In this document: piece after piece, positions 35,385-47,174 of the stretch
How the letters are laid out: each line of letters starts with the position of its first letter
Position numbering within the stretch: position 1 is the first letter of the stretch
Source of the DNA: Aurifilum marmelostoma
Taxonomy: Eukaryota; Ascomycota; Sordariomycetes; Diaporthales; Cryphonectriaceae
NCBI GenBank assembly: GCA_027559495.1
Contig: JAMXSV010000019.1
Coordinates: 682,001-746,000, forward strand
Length of the DNA: 64,000 bases
Direction of reading: 5' to 3'
The notes under the pieces: model-generated
What the model was told of the DNA's origin: nothing
Database searches by the model: none
What the model saw: only the letters and a program-made list of their open reading frames with translations
Program-made: the position numbers and the translations under genes

Positions 35385-37111
35385 TCACGTTGCCATCTTC
35401 GACAAGAATTTATAGCAGGGCAACAACTCTCATCGCCCAGTATGCTTCACCCATGTACCATATAGGTTTTCGGATAGAATCCGTACACATCTCAGCTTTG
35501 GCAGCCTGGGCCGTGTCCAGCACAGACAGGACGAGTCCAATCACTCAAACCGTATCAAAGCAGCAAAGCGCCGGAGCAGCTTTTTCCAGGGCAGATTCCT
35601 TTGACAATTTATATCAAATGGAAATCAACAGAGTGCAAGACATAGTGCTCCGAGCGACTCGGCTAAGTAAAGTGACAATGAACATCTCGAGCTGATTCAA
35701 TCTCAATCTGCAACCACATGTGAAGGAATAGACCCCCTGCACCGAAAAGATCGGGGTATTCGGGCGGCGGAGACGGTCATCTACACCCACGGACCATCCG
35801 CGGAGCATACTACATGGTAGTCTCATCCTCCCTCAAGGAAATCCACCGCCTCGTCCTGAGGGTTTGACCAGAGCAGACCAGAGGAATGATTACTGGGATG
35901 ACCTTGATGTCTTGATGTCCGAGCTGATATAGAAGACGCCAAAGCATGTCGGCCATCGGACAGGTCCATTAAACAGAAGAGTGAGTGAACGAGTGCCTCG
36001 TCGCCGAATGAATAGTACTGAGTGCCTTGTCCCTTGTAGGTTTGGGCTCGCGTCTTTCGCGCTCTGCCTATTCCCGGTGCTTAGGAATGCAACCACCAAC
36101 TACCTGTACTAGCCCCGTCATTACGGGCTTAACGAATTCCTTCGTCCTCAGCACGCCAGATTGAGGCTGTCACACCCATGCAGGAGCAATGCTAGATCCG
36201 TTGAGTATGCGAGTGCAAAAGACTAGACTGACTTGATAGCTGGAAGCTGAGAGATGGTGCGGATGATCATGTGATGAAAGGTCATCATGTGATAAAGGGT
36301 GTAGGCTCTTCATTGCTGAGAGAAGAGAACGAGAGGATTGTCGAAGCCAGTGATCTTGATCCCCGCTCGCCAACTTCACTTCATCGAAAAAGCAGACACG
36401 TTACTTCGCGTCTCCGTACCAGCAGCGTAAACTGTCCATACGTCCGCTCTGCACTGAGGGACAGTCCCACACAAGACAGTCTTCCTTCGCGGATCTCGGT
36501 CTTTTCAACGGGGTTTTCGCCTTCTCTGTAAGTCACAGCACACATAGTATTCAGTGTTTTTGCTCAAGAAATTGCTGTACTGGAGAGCCAGAGGCTCGAA
36601 TTCAAAACCCCTTTTTCTGGCTGCTTAACCCCGTCCCTTACCCCGGTGGTTTCAAAGCGACGCTAGGCGTTTTCTCCTTGTGTTTTTTCTTTCCTGCTGT
36701 TTTGTCGGATTACTTCAGCTGCATTTGGATTGATCCGCCTCGCATCTCCGAGAAGCAGTCCCGCCTTAATGCTGCCTGCTCAGTCCTTGGACATCATATA
36801 AAAACTAACACGAATTCCCTTCCCTTCCGCGGATACTCCAGAACAACCACCCTACTTTTTTCCATCTGCATTATTGTGTCAGATTCTTCGGCTATAAGTT
36901 CTTTGTTGTTGTTGCATCAAGGGCCAATCTGTGTGGCTTGTCTTCGTAATACAGCTCTCCTCGGGATTCATCACATTGCAACTTGGCTGAATTCACTATC
37001 GTGTTGAACAATCGCAACCGACCAGCGGCTCCACTCTAAGACTACTGCTGTCTCGCGAGAGTATAATCAGACCAGCCCTCAGGACAAAGCATCGATACTT
37101 ACGCCCTCAAA
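35385..37111. other. Upstream spacer of the MFS gene
   Basis: No supported gene. The 36500-37100 part is CT- and T-rich with short frames, consistent with a long promoter and leader for the downstream transporter. Confidence 0.55.
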
Positions 37112-38711
37112 ATGCCAAATTCGACTAGCGGACATTCAGATTCGTCTACAGCAATGGACGAGCCCACACAAAAATCAGCTCCTCAGGCAGGACGTGACCT
37201 CGAAAAGGCGGACCAGGCGCCCTACAAGTCGACCCGGTCATCACTAGAGCGCATCCCCTCGCAGAATACAGAAACGCTCGCAAACATCATCGCCGAACCA
37301 GAGGAAGTCGCCGAGGCCGACATTGACGAGGAGAAGGCCCAGAGGAAAGATGGAGCTGGTGCTGGTAGTGCAGCAGCATCCTCGGGACCTCCGCCCGGCT
37401 CAGGCTGGCATCCTTCTGACTTCCCCGACGGCGGCCTGCAGGCATGGTTAGTAGTGCTAGGAGGATTCTGCGGGCTGTTCTGCACGTTCGGTTTCGTCAG
37501 CTGCATCGGTGTGTTCCAGGAGTACTACGAGACAGGTCCCCTGGCCTCCTACTCGTCCTCGTCGGTGTCCTGGATCACAGCAACCGAGGTCTGGGCCATG
37601 ATCTTCTTCGGCATCGTCTTCGGGCGCGTCTTTGACGTCTACGGCCCGCGGTGGATGCTGCTGATCGGCACGGTGGTCTACATCTTCGGCCTGATGATGA
37701 CCTCGCTGGCAACCCAGTACTACCAGTTCTTCCTCGCCCAGTCCGTCTGCGCCGCCATCGCCTCCTCGGCCGTCTTCAACGCCTGCATGACCAGCGTCGT
37801 CTCCTGGTTCTTCAAGAAGCGCGCCGTCGCCTTCGGCATCATGGTCGCCGGCTCCTCCCTCAGCGGCTTCGTCATGCCCATCATGATCGAGAAGCTCATC
37901 CCCCAGATCGGCTTCCCCTGGACCATGCGCGTAGTCGCCTTCATCTTCCTCGGCCTGCTGAGCGTCGCGTGCGCCACCGTCAAGTCTAGACTGCCGCCTC
38001 GGCCCAAGCCCTTGGTGCTCAGGGACTACATTGGAGGCTTCACGGAGCCGGCGTTTGCGCTGACCCTGGCGGCTAATTTCTTGTTTTATTGGGGCATGTT
38101 TGTTCCTTACAACTATATCCTGCTCCAAGCCAGGGCGGCTGGTATGAGCGAGAACCTGATTGAGTATCTCATCCCGATCCTAAATGCCGTGAGGTAAGTC
38201 TTGTCTCCCTGTCTCACTCTCCCCCTCTTCACACTTCAAGAGAGACAAATTGCTGACTACTTGACTTGAAAACAGCATCTTCGGCCGTATCCTCCCCGGC
38301 CTCGCCGCCGACAAGTTCGGCCGCTTCAACGTAATGATCGCCATCACCACCCTCTCCGCCATCATCACCCTCGCCGTCTGGATCCCCGCCGCCGACTCCT
38401 CCGCCGCCATCATCGTCTTCATCGCCCTCTTCGGCTTCTCCTCGGGCGGCTTCGTCTCGCTCATGCCCACCCTGATCGCCCAGCTCAGCGACATCCGCCA
38501 GATCGGCGTCCGCACGGGCACGGGCATGGCCGTCATGAGCTTCGGCGCGCTCACGGGGAGCCCCATCGCCGGGGCGATTGTGCAGGCGCAGGGGGGCGGG
38601 TATCTGGGGCTGCAGCTGTTTTGTGGGCTCTGTATGGCTTGTAGTGTGCTGTTTTACCTGGTGGCCAGGGGCAAGCAGGTTGGGTTCACCAAGTTGGCAG
38701 TGAAGATCTGA
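37112..38711 (+). CDS. MFS transporter, monocarboxylate-porter type
   Basis: Two exons (37112-38193, 38276-38711; GTAAGT donor, GCTGAC branch, ACAG acceptor) give 505 residues. A polar N-terminal tail of about 105 residues, rich in Ser, Pro and Glu, precedes DGGLQAWLVVLGGFCGLF, the characteristic first helix of fungal MCH/MCT-like transporters. Twelve hydrophobic segments follow, with the central loop near RPKPLVLRDYIGGF and the family motif GRILPGLAADKFGRFNVM at the start of the second half, which is assembled across the intron. Fungal members move riboflavin, monocarboxylates or metabolites and some sit in metabolite clusters; no such cluster is visible here. Location should be plasma membrane. 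Confidence 0.92.
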
Positions 38712-40399
38712 TTATCACGGTTGTGGAGGAGAAGAGGAAGAAGAAGAAGAAGGGAAGAGGAGGATAGTAACGAACTGTCTGAATCTCTTGTGATGTGGAG
38801 GAGTGGGCTATTAGAGATCCTTTTCATCATGTTTGATTTGATATTATGGGTATAGAAAAGCGCTTACGATACCCCTTAGATTGATAGACTATATGTATAA
38901 TGATCTACATCGTGGTCTTGATACTATCACCCTCTTACGAGACCGTAGACTATATGGTATTGCTCAAGCCTTGCGATAACCAATTAGGATGTAGATATGG
39001 CGAAGCGTAGTCACCTCTTCTCTCGTAATTTCAAGCCTACCAGATAGTTGATTAGGTGGCATTCATTTCTAAGCGCTGAGGAAGAGATCTCGGGGGTGGT
39101 GTTCTTGCACCTAGACACCCCTTCTGCACGTCATTTATGTTGTAACTCGTTGGTGTCCGGGTATGAATATGTCTGGCCTTGTCTCAGTCTCCGCATAAAG
39201 CTTGTCTCAAGTCTTCAAGACAACGGGGATATCCTGTAGTGCTTATATTATTGCCCGTTGTGGCGACCGACTATCAGGTAAGATTGTATCAGCACGCCAA
39301 TCTGTGGCCAATGTGGTTCATCGTCATGCGTATCCACACTGGAACTTCTATTAGATCTTTCCGTGAGACTTCTGAGCTTGTAAGTCGTCGCTGTAGTGAT
39401 TTTCATGGGGACATTAATTACTTACAAGGTTTCACGAAACGTGGCTGCATAGTCCCAGGCTTAGTGACACGGTGTAATTAACTCTCAAGATTCTAGCCAA
39501 AATCAAAACCAGAATACTCAGAGCGGAGGGTTTCCGATTCAATGCGTGACCTGAACGTACCATGTGAGACAAGTACACCCTCGTAGAAGACAATGGTTTA
39601 GCCCGTTCCGTTGCGCTCAATTCCTATCCAACCGTCCACTGCTTCCCCCACACAAAGCCACGTTAAAGTGCAACGGTACAAAGTACCACAAGGAGACACA
39701 GCATGCACTTAAACATGTCCCAGTGCGCATCTCAACACAGCAAAATCCACCCCAGCACTCATAGGCCTGCGACATGGCGAAACAGCCTTTGTGCTTGTGT
39801 ATGTGTGATTCTAAACTCGTGCGTAAGGAAGATAACCTCAGGGCACTTCTGCGTGCGCATGTATATGTGTTTGTGTTCGAGTCACGTCGTGCTTTGTCCA
39901 AGCATACGGCAACGCCGCAGCTCTGCATTTCTTGTTTGTTGGACCATCGGCCCCCCCTCTGCCCCCTGCAGACGAAGCTTGTGGCCTCTCGAGCGCGCGC
40001 GCGGCTGTGTTCGCTGTGTCTTGCCATGGATGGTGCTGCAGCAGCCCGCCCCCAAGTTCCCTCGATAGGAAAGTTTTGTGTGGTAATAGTACAAATGATT
40101 AGAGACAAGCCATCTGTGTGGTACGCCTGGCAGATGGGGGCTAGTAATGCATCACTGGAAGTTTGCGTCTGATGCAACATTCTGCGGTGGTATTTTACGC
40201 CCAGCTACTACTACTCTTGATCTGGACATAAGGGAAGAAGGAAGTCTATAATTAACCTTGACTGCCTGATTCTCCCCTCGCTTGAATTCTTTTGGCTGCA
40301 TTGTCAGTGATTGCATTTAAAAAATAGCTTCGAACATCACATCAACACTTATCTATCTATCTGATGATTCCCTCCCTCTTAAGGAGTAAATAACAACCT
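38712..40399. other. Spacer, no supported gene
   Basis: Begins with a purine-rich AGA/GAA stretch (38727-38760) at the 3' end of the MFS gene. Long frames at 39617-40180 (-) and 39774-40172 (+) overlap each other, lack domains and are Cys/Thr-rich in the manner of random translation, so neither is called. Confidence 0.5.
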
Positions 40400-41277
40400 A
40401 TGCCAATCGCGTCTCACATCATGGAAGGGCCCTCGAAAGAAGGTGCTTACTTGCCTATAATCAGCACAGCCACTCCGAGAGAACCGCCTACCGCCTTGTT
40501 TTCACTTCCACTTTCGCCTGCGAAAGGCCGTCAACACGATCGGCCTGCGGCAGATCGATCATCCAAGCTCACAAATTCGCGTTCTTCATGGTTGCGTAAT
40601 AAACACGCCGCAGGCAGACTGCTAAGCCGTCCACAAATCCGCATCGACGACCAGCCAGTTCCCAGTATATCAGAGGATATCGAACTTGGAGAGGCTTCAG
40701 AAAGTCCCAAAAAGGGGACAATCATCTGTGGCTGCTCAAGATCGACATTCATCATCTTCTTGTTCTTTGCCATTGTCATTATTGCTGCTGCTATCGGAGG
40801 TGGTGTCGGGGGCAGCATATTTGAAGCCAGCAGGTGAGTATTAATTAGGAAGCCAGAACGGTCAAGTTTGTGTACAAATGTCACTAAAGGTCCTCAGTAA
40901 CAGACATGTACCGGCCCAAGATGCGATTTAGGAAGTGCTAAAGGCCACTTTTGTCCATGAGTCCGGGCAGGATGTCGATGGTTCTTGAGGACTGGGCTAC
41001 ATGACTTTTGTCTAGATTTTTCCAGGCGCTGTTCCGTAATTTCTGCACTGAATGACTTTGAATGTACCCCTTTTTGCCGAGGCGCCTTTTTGCGTTGTGG
41101 AATACCTTATCCAGCATTTGCTATTCAGGATGGTAAGAAACAAGTTTTGCTACACTTGAGCTGACGCCTTTGGTTTAAGAACTCTTCTTCACTATCATGC
41201 TTTGCTTTCGATTTTCTTCGTACGAAGACATAATGGATTCGTACAAGGATCTTGTGATTCAGTTATCAGGAAGATGA
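40400..41277 (+). CDS. Small single-pass membrane protein, unknown
   Basis: A three-exon model (40400-40833, 41026-41132, 41180-41277) keeps phase at both junctions and gives 212 residues. Both introns have GTGAGT/GTAAGA donors, and the second has a GCTGACG branch before its acceptor. Residues 1-110 are polar, Ser/Pro-rich and cytosolic in type; then CGCSRSTF, a single hydrophobic helix and a Gly-rich edge (AAAIGGGVGGS). Fungal proteins with this juxtamembrane pattern normally carry a long external domain; here only about 65 residues follow, including a Cys cluster (FECTPFCRGAFLRCG). It may be a natural short form or a trimmed relic. The first intron (192 bases) is longer than most in the window, so an extra small exon could be hidden there. 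I do not recognise a family. Confidence 0.5.
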
Positions 41278-41562
41278 CTAGACGAGAGACACGGGATGGC
41301 AGCGGCAGATAGAAAATTGAAATCTTCTATTTAGAATGACCGTGATCAACACAATGAAGAACTCCTCCTATAAAAACGCCTGGAAAGACGGCCATAATAA
41401 TTCCACTGAGTACTGGTCACCTCAATAGTCCTTCCTTTTCGACGACTACTTTGCTGATCCTAGAAACGAGGATACCCTCGCGGGTACCTTCCGCATCACG
41501 ATCCTCGTGCACTGGTGACCTGTTGGCAATTCGGACGGCACATGCACCTCAATGTGCCCAGA

Positions 41563-43691
41563 TTACATACTACTCCACGTGGTATTGTACCACTCAGAAT
41601 AAGTCAAGGAGGAGTTGAGACGAAGCGGCAGATCAAACGCCACCTCAGGATCCGCCTTCCCGTCCTCTTCCGTTCCGTCCCAGCAGAAGCGCTCCCAGCA
41701 CTGGCTACAGACCTCGGGTAGCTCCATGCCAACCCTCGCGACACTCTTCTGGACTGCGGCGCAGGCCAGACAAGTTGCCCAGCCCTCGCCAGCGGGTATC
41801 ATCCCGTTGCCGTAGGTCGCGAGGTTGAAGGCATTCTCGAGCGTCACGTCCAGCTGGGTGTCGGTGAAGGCCGCCATCCTGTAGGAGTAGTTAGAGTAGG
41901 ATGACCAAGGGGAGTTCGGCAGCCACAGCAACAGTGGCGTCTCGGCACTGTCGTTGCATCCGAAGAAGGTCGGCTGTCTGGTGTAGTTGCGAAGGATAAG
42001 AGTGTCCACCGTAGGAATTTTGGGGGAAAGGGATGCCTCCTTGTTCGGCAGACTGGGCAGAGTTGATGAGGTTGGTGCCGTTGTTCCCTGGTTGATAGTT
42101 TGTCAGTCAGATGAACCAAGTCAGTTTATCGGACTTGAGCCGGATGGGGGGCTGTACAATTGTAGTCGGCATCCAGTGTAGCTTCATACACAATGATGAA
42201 ATCTACCCCTCTCTGCGGGACTATCAGCGGCCGCAGAGGATCCGTCTCCCCCGCCTCGCTCCCATCGACCAGAAGGAGATCAGAAACGTTGCTCATCTCC
42301 TCGTTGTAGTCCTCGAAGGGGTTTGGCACCCAGGCCCAGAGGGTGTCGTTGAAATCCTGATCAAAAGTCTCAGCTGTCTGATTCACCAGGCCCACGAGCG
42401 TATCATTATCCCATTCTGGCGGTATGATCACGTCGTCTGGAGCGCCGACGTCTTGTCGTCTCACGAGATCCTGTAGGCTCGACAAGGCACGCTTGGCGAA
42501 GAGGGGGGATATTGAAGAAATCAGTGATGAAGTAGACATTGTATGCGTCCGCAGTCGAGCCCTGGAGAAAGGTGAACCTGTCGAATCCAGTGACACAGGT
42601 TACGCCTGACGGTTGTCCGGCTGACATGGCAGAACCAAGGTACTGCGTCGGCATGAAGCCCTGCACACGCCCCCCTAGCCAGCTGCCAAATTCAAATGGG
42701 GTGACTTCGTACTCGGTCAGATTAAATCCGTTTGTCGAGTTGCGGCCTGGGTACAGGATGTTGCCCATATTCGGTGATTGGCCCGGAATCACCTCTGCGA
42801 GGCTAAGGATCGGCATGGGCCCAGTCCCGTTAGAAAAGGAGGTGTTCTGAGTGGCGAGGTCTGAAAACATGCTGTTTTGCCACGACTCTGGGAGGTACAT
42901 CTGCCAGAACTGCCCAAAGATATCCGCGATGGAGACTGGGAAACCGGCCTCTTGTTTTGCGAGACTGTTTTCGAAAAGGTCGGTGAAATACTCGGAGATA
43001 TTGTTGTTGGGACCCGTCACGTAGTTCTGAGAGAAATTGACGGCCTGTCTTATGTTGTCCACGGTGGTGTACTGATTACTGGCTCTGTGATGATGATAAC
43101 AATGATGAGTTTGGGCAGGTGACGACTATCACAACGGTTTTGTGCACAGCAACATACAGAGTTGAGACAGTAATGCATCCGCCGCCACTGAGCCCAGTGA
43201 GATAGGTGAGACACTGGGTTATGCCACCAGTACCAGCCTCTATAGCAGGTTCGTAGCGCTCATCGAATGCCTGCCAGATCCCCAGACCACCCATTCCAGA
43301 GGTGCTTCCGCCCCCAGAGATGGCGAGGCCGAGAATGGGAGCATTCGAAGTGTTGAGTTGGTCGAGATATGCGTCAGTGTCGAAGCCCGAGATGTTGGCT
43401 CTTGACAGATAAGATGCCAGCGAGTTGATGACTTCGGGCAATCTCACTTCCCTCCAAGATTCTTCTTGTGAGGATAGATTCTGTGTAGCCCCGGTCAAAC
43501 AAGATCATGTCCATGAGAGGCTTCGAAATTACAAGACCGCAGTTACTTACCCCAGCTGCTCGGATTTGGACATCGTCTGGACATGCCATGCGCTGCGGAA
43601 TGAACGAGTCGATGGCAGCAGAAGACTGACAACTCACACCAGATGCGAGTATCAGCCCTGTAAAAACGACCACAGCTAGAGGTCGTTGCAT
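41563..43691 (-). CDS. Secreted lysophospholipase (phospholipase B), frame broken twice
   Basis: Four exons (43691-43551, 43480-43158, 43084-42158, 42087-41563) follow the fungal phospholipase B family closely. Residues 1-21 are a signal peptide. The catalytic parts are present: the oxyanion region LAISGGGSTSGMGG, the nucleophile Ser145 in GLSGGG, and the Asp segment LLLVDGSEAGETDPL. There are many N-glycosylation sites and C-terminal cysteines after TRQPTFFGCND. The family usually has GLSGGSW; here it is GLSGGGC. Two breaks interrupt the frame, both as one surplus C: in a C6 run (42503-42508), between DFFNIP and LFAKRALSSLQ, and in a C5 run (42022-42026), between GIPFP and IPTVDTLILRNY. Reading across both gives 637 residues, a normal length. 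A 60-base intron ending CTACAG could replace the first break but its donor (GTCTAC) is poor. The enzyme would release fatty acids from phospholipids outside the cell. Confidence 0.82.
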
Positions 43692-46600
43692 CTTGAGAGT
43701 GGAGTGGTTTGGTGTGCCCCAATGCTAAAATGAGGTCATATAAACACTTCAACTGATTTGAACCGCAAGGCCTCGATGTTCAGCAATTCATCGTCTGCCT
43801 TTACTTCTGCATTATTTTGATTTCAGTCTTCAGATAGAACCAGAACGGCTCAGCTTAAATGATCAATTATACGTGCACGGCACCTTCTTCAACGAAGAAG
43901 ACATGGACGCTTCCGCAGCTCCCGTGCGGCCCGGATAGCGTTAGGTGCAATAAAGCGCTCTCAAGGACGATTAACCGCAACCAGCCACTTACTACTACAG
44001 AACAGGCTGTGAGGAAACGAAAACCGAATTTCACGTTGAACCACCATCATGGAACTCGCCGAATTTTATGATCCATACTGACAGTGGATTAGTGGTTGTG
44101 AGCAGAGGCCGCGTACCCAAACCCAAGGTGTTTTAGCACGTTAAGTGTATGCTGCCTTAGTCGCTGCCCAGGTGAGGCTGAGTTCTTAATTGCAACCTAA
44201 TTTGTTACTACCAATACAGTTTCAGTCCTGAATTCGTCCAGTCTTTGTTTGGCATGGTTCTTGCACAGATGCTCGATGGCCTCTAAATCAGGGACTTATT
44301 ACTTGTTTTGATTTCTGGCCTTATGTTTCAACCTATATAAGACGGGAATCCTCTATATAAGGCTGAATGAGCCCTGATAGAACCTATATCCCATTCATGC
44401 TCCAGTTCGTGAGTGAGAATGAGGAGCATCGGGCTGTTCGGACTGCCGAACATGTTCCCCAGAAGCGCACTGATGATGTGGTCCACGTTTGGATATGCAC
44501 TGTTGTGGGCTTGTAGATAAAGATGCTCTCTACTCTGATTTTCTCTTCCTTATAATTAGTGTGCGGCTTGCAAACCGATCAGCTCAAAGTTAGATATAGT
44601 AATGGCCCAAAGCACAACCCTTGGGAACTCAACAAGAGACCATTTCTGGTCATGAGATCAGAAAAGGTAGTGACGTTGACCAAGGCATAAGCGTCGCTCC
44701 GCGGTAGTATATGGTCACCTGTAGATCGAATATGAGCCAGCATACCTTCATAGTGGCAATGGTTGACAAACCAGCACTGTAGAACTTAGCCCGTCTGTCG
44801 AGGCTGTTTGGGCTCCCAGTGTTACGCGGTATCTCTTTAGAATGTTAAAGATTACTGGACAGCTCCATAGTACTATACCCTCTTAGCCATGAGGTGCTGA
44901 TACCAACTGGTTCCGCTTCAGTCTCATCCTCAGACGACGCTGACAATATCCTCGTCTTCGAATCTGTTGTGGCCCTGTCGCTCCATGAGGGCATCACTGG
45001 ACTGCGAGAACCCTATATGAACTCACCCACACTAGTCCATCAAACTAAGTTTGGCTACTACATATTACCACATGGACATATCTAGCATCTACATGCTCAT
45101 GCCCTGCATACCCACCTTTGTGCTGACCAGCACAATCGCAGCCAGGCACATTTTATCATGTGAGCCTGTAAGGATCATAAAGTTGAGAGGAGAAAGGTTC
45201 TCGAATCATAATCCAAACGTCGATCTGATTGCTTCTGCTAGATGTCTAGGGTCCACCCCTGCAGCCTTCTGGATCGGATCCTCAGGCCAAGGAAGAGACT
45301 GCTCAAAGCAGACTTTGGCGGTGCGAAAGGCCTTGGGGAACGCAGAACCTGCTTGTATGGTTTCAAGAGCAGTGCACGCTCAGAGAAGGTTCTGACCTCC
45401 TGAATCTAGTCTAATGTGAAATATCGTGCCAACAAGGTGATCAATTCGTCTCCTTGTTGATACACTATGTGTGTCCACACAAATTGACAAGCATTAATTA
45501 CACATAAATGGTCCCTAGCAACCATTCCTTGTCTTTTTTAATGTCACAAAACAGTGATGCACTATCCCTAAATGCAACAAAGTCATTTCTGATATATCGA
45601 CAAAGTCAGTCTGTGAACTTAGTGATAGCATCAACATGCTGATGCTCCAGGGTGAGTCCCACTCTTAGGCCGTCTCAATGACATCTAGGTTCTCAATCAC
45701 CAGATCAGTGATGAGAAGAATGCATTGAGATGAGTGGTACTTTCTTCTGGTGGTCAAAGAGCCATCCAAGCCGCCCCATGCAGATGGGAACAAAGGCCTT
45801 TCAAGGAGGTTGCAGCACACCAATTCTTTGTTGTAATTATATTGTCCAGAGGGATAGGTGCAGTGATGCTGAGGCTCCTGGGTGCATCGATAGAGAGAAA
45901 CCAAATGAACTGAAATCCATTAATTCATTTAATCTGTAACTATGTACATAAATGATCCATGATATCTAGTGACAGACCAAAACATAATGCAACAATTTTG
46001 ATCTGAGCCGCCCACCCACGCAAGGCAAGTAAGTATAAACAGAATCATTCGCTATCATGTTAGTACAATTTCTATATTTCGGAGTAGAGAGAGGGGTATG
46101 CTAACCCTCTTAAATACACAGAATGAATAAAAGTAAGGGGTCAAAGGCTCGAAAGGAAGCAGGATACAATTACTTAAGGGTTGCATTGAACCAAGGGCTT
46201 TCTGATAATCTTCCCAGGGGACAGGACGCCTGTGTACAGCTAAACATATAAGACCCACTTCTAACTGCAGTATCCACGTCAAGTCGTAGAATATGCAGTA
46301 GGAATCTCTTATATGATACTCTCGAGTGCCTGACGCTTGAGCTGAGAAGTTACCTCATGTTGTATCGTTTGCGCCTCCCCACCCCTGCCGCGATTCTGAT
46401 TGCAACTCACAAGCATGCTGGCAAAGATTCAACCTGAATCGTCTGGATCAAGATGATCTAGATGGTAGAGTCCCCCAAGCGGGGTGTGGTGCAAATGCAT
46501 CATGTCATATATTTCCGCGTACAAGAGCTATGATCCGCCGAGCCGATTCTCCCCATCTACAGCCGTTCCTGGCAGGATCATCTGTTGATAACAACTTCTC

Positions 46601-47174
46601 TTTTGCCATTCAAATTTCTTGTAAATTACTATTCTATGATGCGCTAGGATAAAAATTGCCTACGCGATGAAGAAGCGCTCGTCCACACGAAGCATTGACA
46701 CTGCACACCAGTTCCTAACCCACATCTGCGCTTGATATTCAACAATGTCACCGTGGCTAATAAGAGAGCCATGAATAATAAAAGTTCTAGCAATACTCAC
46801 ATGCCGTTGATGAAGTACCTCTTTTACATATTGGAAAACCTAGCCTGAAACGGTGGACTTGAATATCAAAAAGGCCCTCCTTCGCACAATAGGCCTTTGT
46901 CCATTGGTCTGAAAGGACCACGAGGATATCAATGACTTCTGTGTTCAATTAATACTCGCAAGGAACTCCATGGGCAACGAATTGTTGTAATTAACGTTCA
47001 GAAATTAATCAAAGTCATCACCGATGCAAGTGATCCATAAAACCCAACCGCGGACTCTAGAAGACTCGCCCCAGCGTCATCCAAGCAACAGGCACAATTA
47101 GATCTGTTCGATATTCGACCACACTAATCACAGGGGGAATCTGAGGTGATCGCGCACACATTGTGATCGGAATC
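43692..47174. other. Spacer with gene remnants
   Basis: Upstream of the phospholipase and of the kinase-like gene. No intact gene. Coding-like fragments on the minus strand between 44.6 and 46.3 kb are listed as a pseudogene; the remainder is AT-rich with short frames. Confidence 0.5.
44591..46282 (-). pseudogene. Scattered remnants of a dead minus-strand gene
   Basis: Reading the minus strand from high to low coordinates gives protein-like pieces separated by stops: around 46260-46060 (AVHRRPVPWEDYQKALGSMQ), 45904-45665 (GLDGSLTTRRKYHSSQC), 45655-45500 (HQHVDAITKFTD, stop, then FRDSASLFCDIKKDKEWLLG), 45375-45230 (FEQSLPWPEDPIQKAAGVD) and 44775-44590 (HYEGMLAHIRSTGDHILPR). The 45.6 kb piece is interrupted by a lone TGA in otherwise coding-like sequence. 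I do not recognise the family and cannot say whether the pieces belong to one gene, a transposon or several. Some may be chance frames. Confidence 0.3.

Noticed and set aside
37457..38128. 223-codon minus-strand frame inside the MFS gene
   Set aside because: Asp/Glu/Gly-rich reverse translation of transmembrane coding sequence; a typical antisense shadow.
39617..40180. 187-codon minus-strand frame with many cysteines
   Set aside because: No signal peptide, no regular cysteine spacing, and a rival + strand frame of similar length covers the same bases.
42468..42533. Intron (GTCTAC...CTACAG) to explain the first phospholipase frame break
   Set aside because: It would remove protein-like sequence on both sides of the C6 run, has a poor donor and no branch site; a one-base indel is simpler, though the intron is not formally excluded.
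47163..47174. Earlier in-frame start for the kinase-like gene
   Set aside because: The codon at 47163 is GTG; the first ATG is at 47175.
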